Source: Microcaldota archaeon (GTDB lineage Archaea; Micrarchaeota; Micrarchaeia; Norongarragalinales; Norongarragalinaceae). From it: a DNA stretch of 14,523 nt. Location of the stretch: assembly GCA_016214445.1 (NCBI GenBank), contig JACROM010000082.1:1-14523 (forward strand). Direction: 5' to 3'. This document shows positions 13,453 through 14,523 of this stretch, in pieces. The notes below the pieces were generated by a model. The model saw only the letters and a program-made list of their open reading frames with translations, was not told the origin of the DNA and ran no database searches. The translations under genes and the position numbers were made by a program. Positions within the stretch are counted from its first letter, which is position 1, and each line of letters starts with the position of its first letter.

Positions 13453-13661
13453 TTCCGCACCTTTGCTTCTTTTCTGACCTTGGCCACGCCTTTTTCCAGC
13501 GCGTCAGCTTCCTCGTCCGTGAATATGCCTGCTAGGTCGGACACCCTCTGTTCCTTTTTTATCAGCTTGGAAATCGCTTCCGAAAAACTTTCGCCTTCAT
13601 TCCTGACTTTTTTCAGTTGGTCATAGACTTCTGTCGAGATGCTTATGTTTTTGAAGCTCAT
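13440..13661 (-). CDS. vapB: VapB-type antitoxin
   Basis: Antitoxin of 73 aa upstream of and overlapping vapC. The N-terminus SFKNISISTEVYDQLKKVRN followed by SFSEAISKLIKK matches the strand-helix-helix DNA-binding part of archaeal VapB antitoxins, and the acidic/basic C-terminus (LAGIFTDEEADALEKGV) is the usual VapC-binding arm. I start at ATG 13661 because the TATA box at 13684-13691 lies inside any longer version of the frame and gives a leaderless start there; the longer version from 13697 would begin with an unlikely MKIYMHTHIHNN stretch. Confidence 0.85.
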   Translation of the reverse strand: MSFKNISISTEVYDQLKKVRNEGESFSEAISKLIKKEQRVSDLAGIFTDEEADALEKGVAKVRKEAKVRKWSY

Positions 13662-13683
13662 GTTATTATGTATGTGTGTATGC

Positions 13684-13691
13684 ATATAAAT
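13684..13691 (-). promoter_or_regulatory. TATA box for vapBC
   Basis: On the minus strand ATTTATAT ends 22 nt before the ATG at 13661. Between them lies an imperfect inverted repeat, TATGTAT/ATGCATA, spaced by six bases around TGTGTG, a possible antitoxin site. The TATA box starts only a few bases after the stop codon of the upstream gene. Confidence 0.55.
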
Positions 13692-13693
13692 CT

Positions 13694-14523
13694 TCACTTC
13701 CTGAACTTCGCCCTCGCCTTCTCCCTTATCTGCTCCGCGAACTCCGCGTTGCGCGTGACCACCATTTCGCTCTTGGCCGTTGTCTCGAAAGCCACCCTGT
13801 GAGCTTCAATCAAACCCTGCGAGGTGCTTTTCGAGAGGAAATCGTAGAAGCGGTCCCACTGCTTTTTGGTTTTGTTGTCATGGAATACCTGGAAAACGAA
13901 GTCGCCGCACACCATGGCGTCGTTTATTCTGGCCTCTTCCGCGCCGAGCTTGCACTTGAATCCGCTCTCCTTCCACAATTCCGCGAAATATTTGTCTATT
14001 TTCCCGTTCCCCCCTATCAAGGCATACTGCCGCCTGTCTGCGAAAGTCCTCTTGAACGTCTGGTAGTTTTTTCCGGTCAAAACAAGCAGCGGCCAGCTCC
14101 TCCTCTGTATGCAAACCGCGTCCAACGGCTTCTTCCAGTGTTCCTTCAGTTTGCCCGCCTGCTTCAGCATCCACACGTAAGGCTCGGCAATTGGGCCGTT
14201 GTTCCTTATCGCAACTGACCCGTAGTTCGGCAGCTCCATTATGTTTGTAGGCCGCTGGTAGATGTAGGCGTCCTCCAAATCGAACAGGAACTCCTTTATG
14301 TCGCGGAGCCAGTCCTTGGACAGGACGTATTTTGTCCTTCTCTTGTCCAACACATTGTCGCTCCTCAACTGCCTCAGCGCTTTGTGCACTCTTTGGTAGC
14401 TCGCATCGTGGGTGTAACCTTTGGATATCGGTCCGTACACGTCCCTTGCTCCCGGACCCGGGTTGTTCGCAAGAGTCGGTATTATGGCGGTCTTCAGGTG
14501 CGTTGCGCTTTTAGCAGGCACGG
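13694..14523 (-). CDS. Winged-helix protein of unknown function, 5' edge uncertain
   Basis: The frame is open to the window edge; a GTG at 14521 is the first start visible, so the gene may be cut. The N-terminal 85 residues look like a winged helix (ASYQRVHKALRQLRSDNVLD as recognition helix, KRRTKYVLSKDWL as the wing). The remaining 190 residues form an alpha/beta domain (PLDAVCIQRRSWPLLVLTG, RRQYALIGGNGK and AMVCGDFVFQVFHDN strands) that I do not recognise; the layout recalls archaeal TrmB-like or other sensor-regulators. The last segment SEMVVTRNAEFAEQIREK is helical and basic. It lies 32 nt upstream of vapB on the same strand, and may regulate itself or neighbours. No catalytic motif is clear. 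Confidence 0.6.
   Translation of the reverse strand, partial: VPAKSATHLKTAIIPTLANNPGPGARDVYGPISKGYTHDASYQRVHKALRQLRSDNVLDKRRTKYVLSKDWLRDIKEFLFDLEDAYIYQRPTNIMELPNYGSVAIRNNGPIAEPYVWMLKQAGKLKEHWKKPLDAVCIQRRSWPLLVLTGKNYQTFKRTFADRRQYALIGGNGKIDKYFAELWKESGFKCKLGAEEARINDAMVCGDFVFQVFHDNKTKKQWDRFYDFLSKSTSQGLIEAHRVAFETTAKSEMVVTRNAEFAEQIREKARAKFRK

Overview
The window is archaeal. Most promoters are a TATA-like box ending about 21-23 nt before the first ATG, which fits leaderless transcription, and the gene families are typical of archaea: a type IA topoisomerase with zinc ribbons, a stand-alone NFACT-R protein, a SufS/SufU pair behind an XRE regulator with a cysteine-rich tail, and RelBE, VapBC and nucleotidyltransferase-HEPN modules. 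The GC content is moderate and genes are tightly packed with short overlaps. A small-genome (DPANN-type, e.g. Diapherotrites-like) archaeon from a metagenome is my best guess; no rRNA or other marker here proves it.

Layout. Positions 1-1126 (+) hold the end of a multi-pass membrane protein and an unrecognised 172-aa protein. Positions 1147-3875 (+) hold topoisomerase I, whose 5' end appears to have lost roughly 60-80 bases, overlapping a stand-alone NFACT-R (ribosome-quality-control related) gene. Positions 3877-4345 (+) hold an acetyltransferase-like gene broken by a one-base frameshift. Positions 4369-4973 (-) hold a RelBE-type toxin-antitoxin pair whose toxin also looks frameshifted near its end. 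The last 28 bases of the NFACT-R gene region recur at 4398-4425. Positions 5072-6071 (+) hold a second toxin-antitoxin-like pair, a winged-helix/MNT-type nucleotidyltransferase and a HEPN protein, divergent from relBE across about 98 bp that carry two inverted repeats. Positions 6197-9772 (+) hold a 1191-residue exported protein with a CAP/SCP domain followed by two copies of a module I do not recognise. Positions 9770-9853 hold three 28-bp tandem repeats.

Positions 11898 to 9834 (-) are an iron-sulfur operon: an XRE-type regulator with four cysteines, the cysteine desulfurase sufS and the scaffold sufU. Its upstream region holds a perfect 16-bp palindrome and three GC-rich hairpins, one of which encloses the regulator's ATG. 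Positions 12853 to 12101 (-) encode a short MscS channel. A 34-aa basic peptide is divergent from it (12953-13057). The right end (-) carries VapBC behind an unfamiliar winged-helix protein that is cut by the window edge.

The genes fall into three themes: housekeeping (topoisomerase, NFACT-R, Suf, MscS), three toxin-antitoxin modules, and a large secreted protein. The strongest candidates for something undescribed are the duplicated module of the CAP protein and the structured, palindrome-bearing leader in front of the Cys-rich regulator-sufS-sufU operon. The damaged genes at 1.2, 3.9 and 4.5 kb could be true decay or assembly errors; reads would decide.
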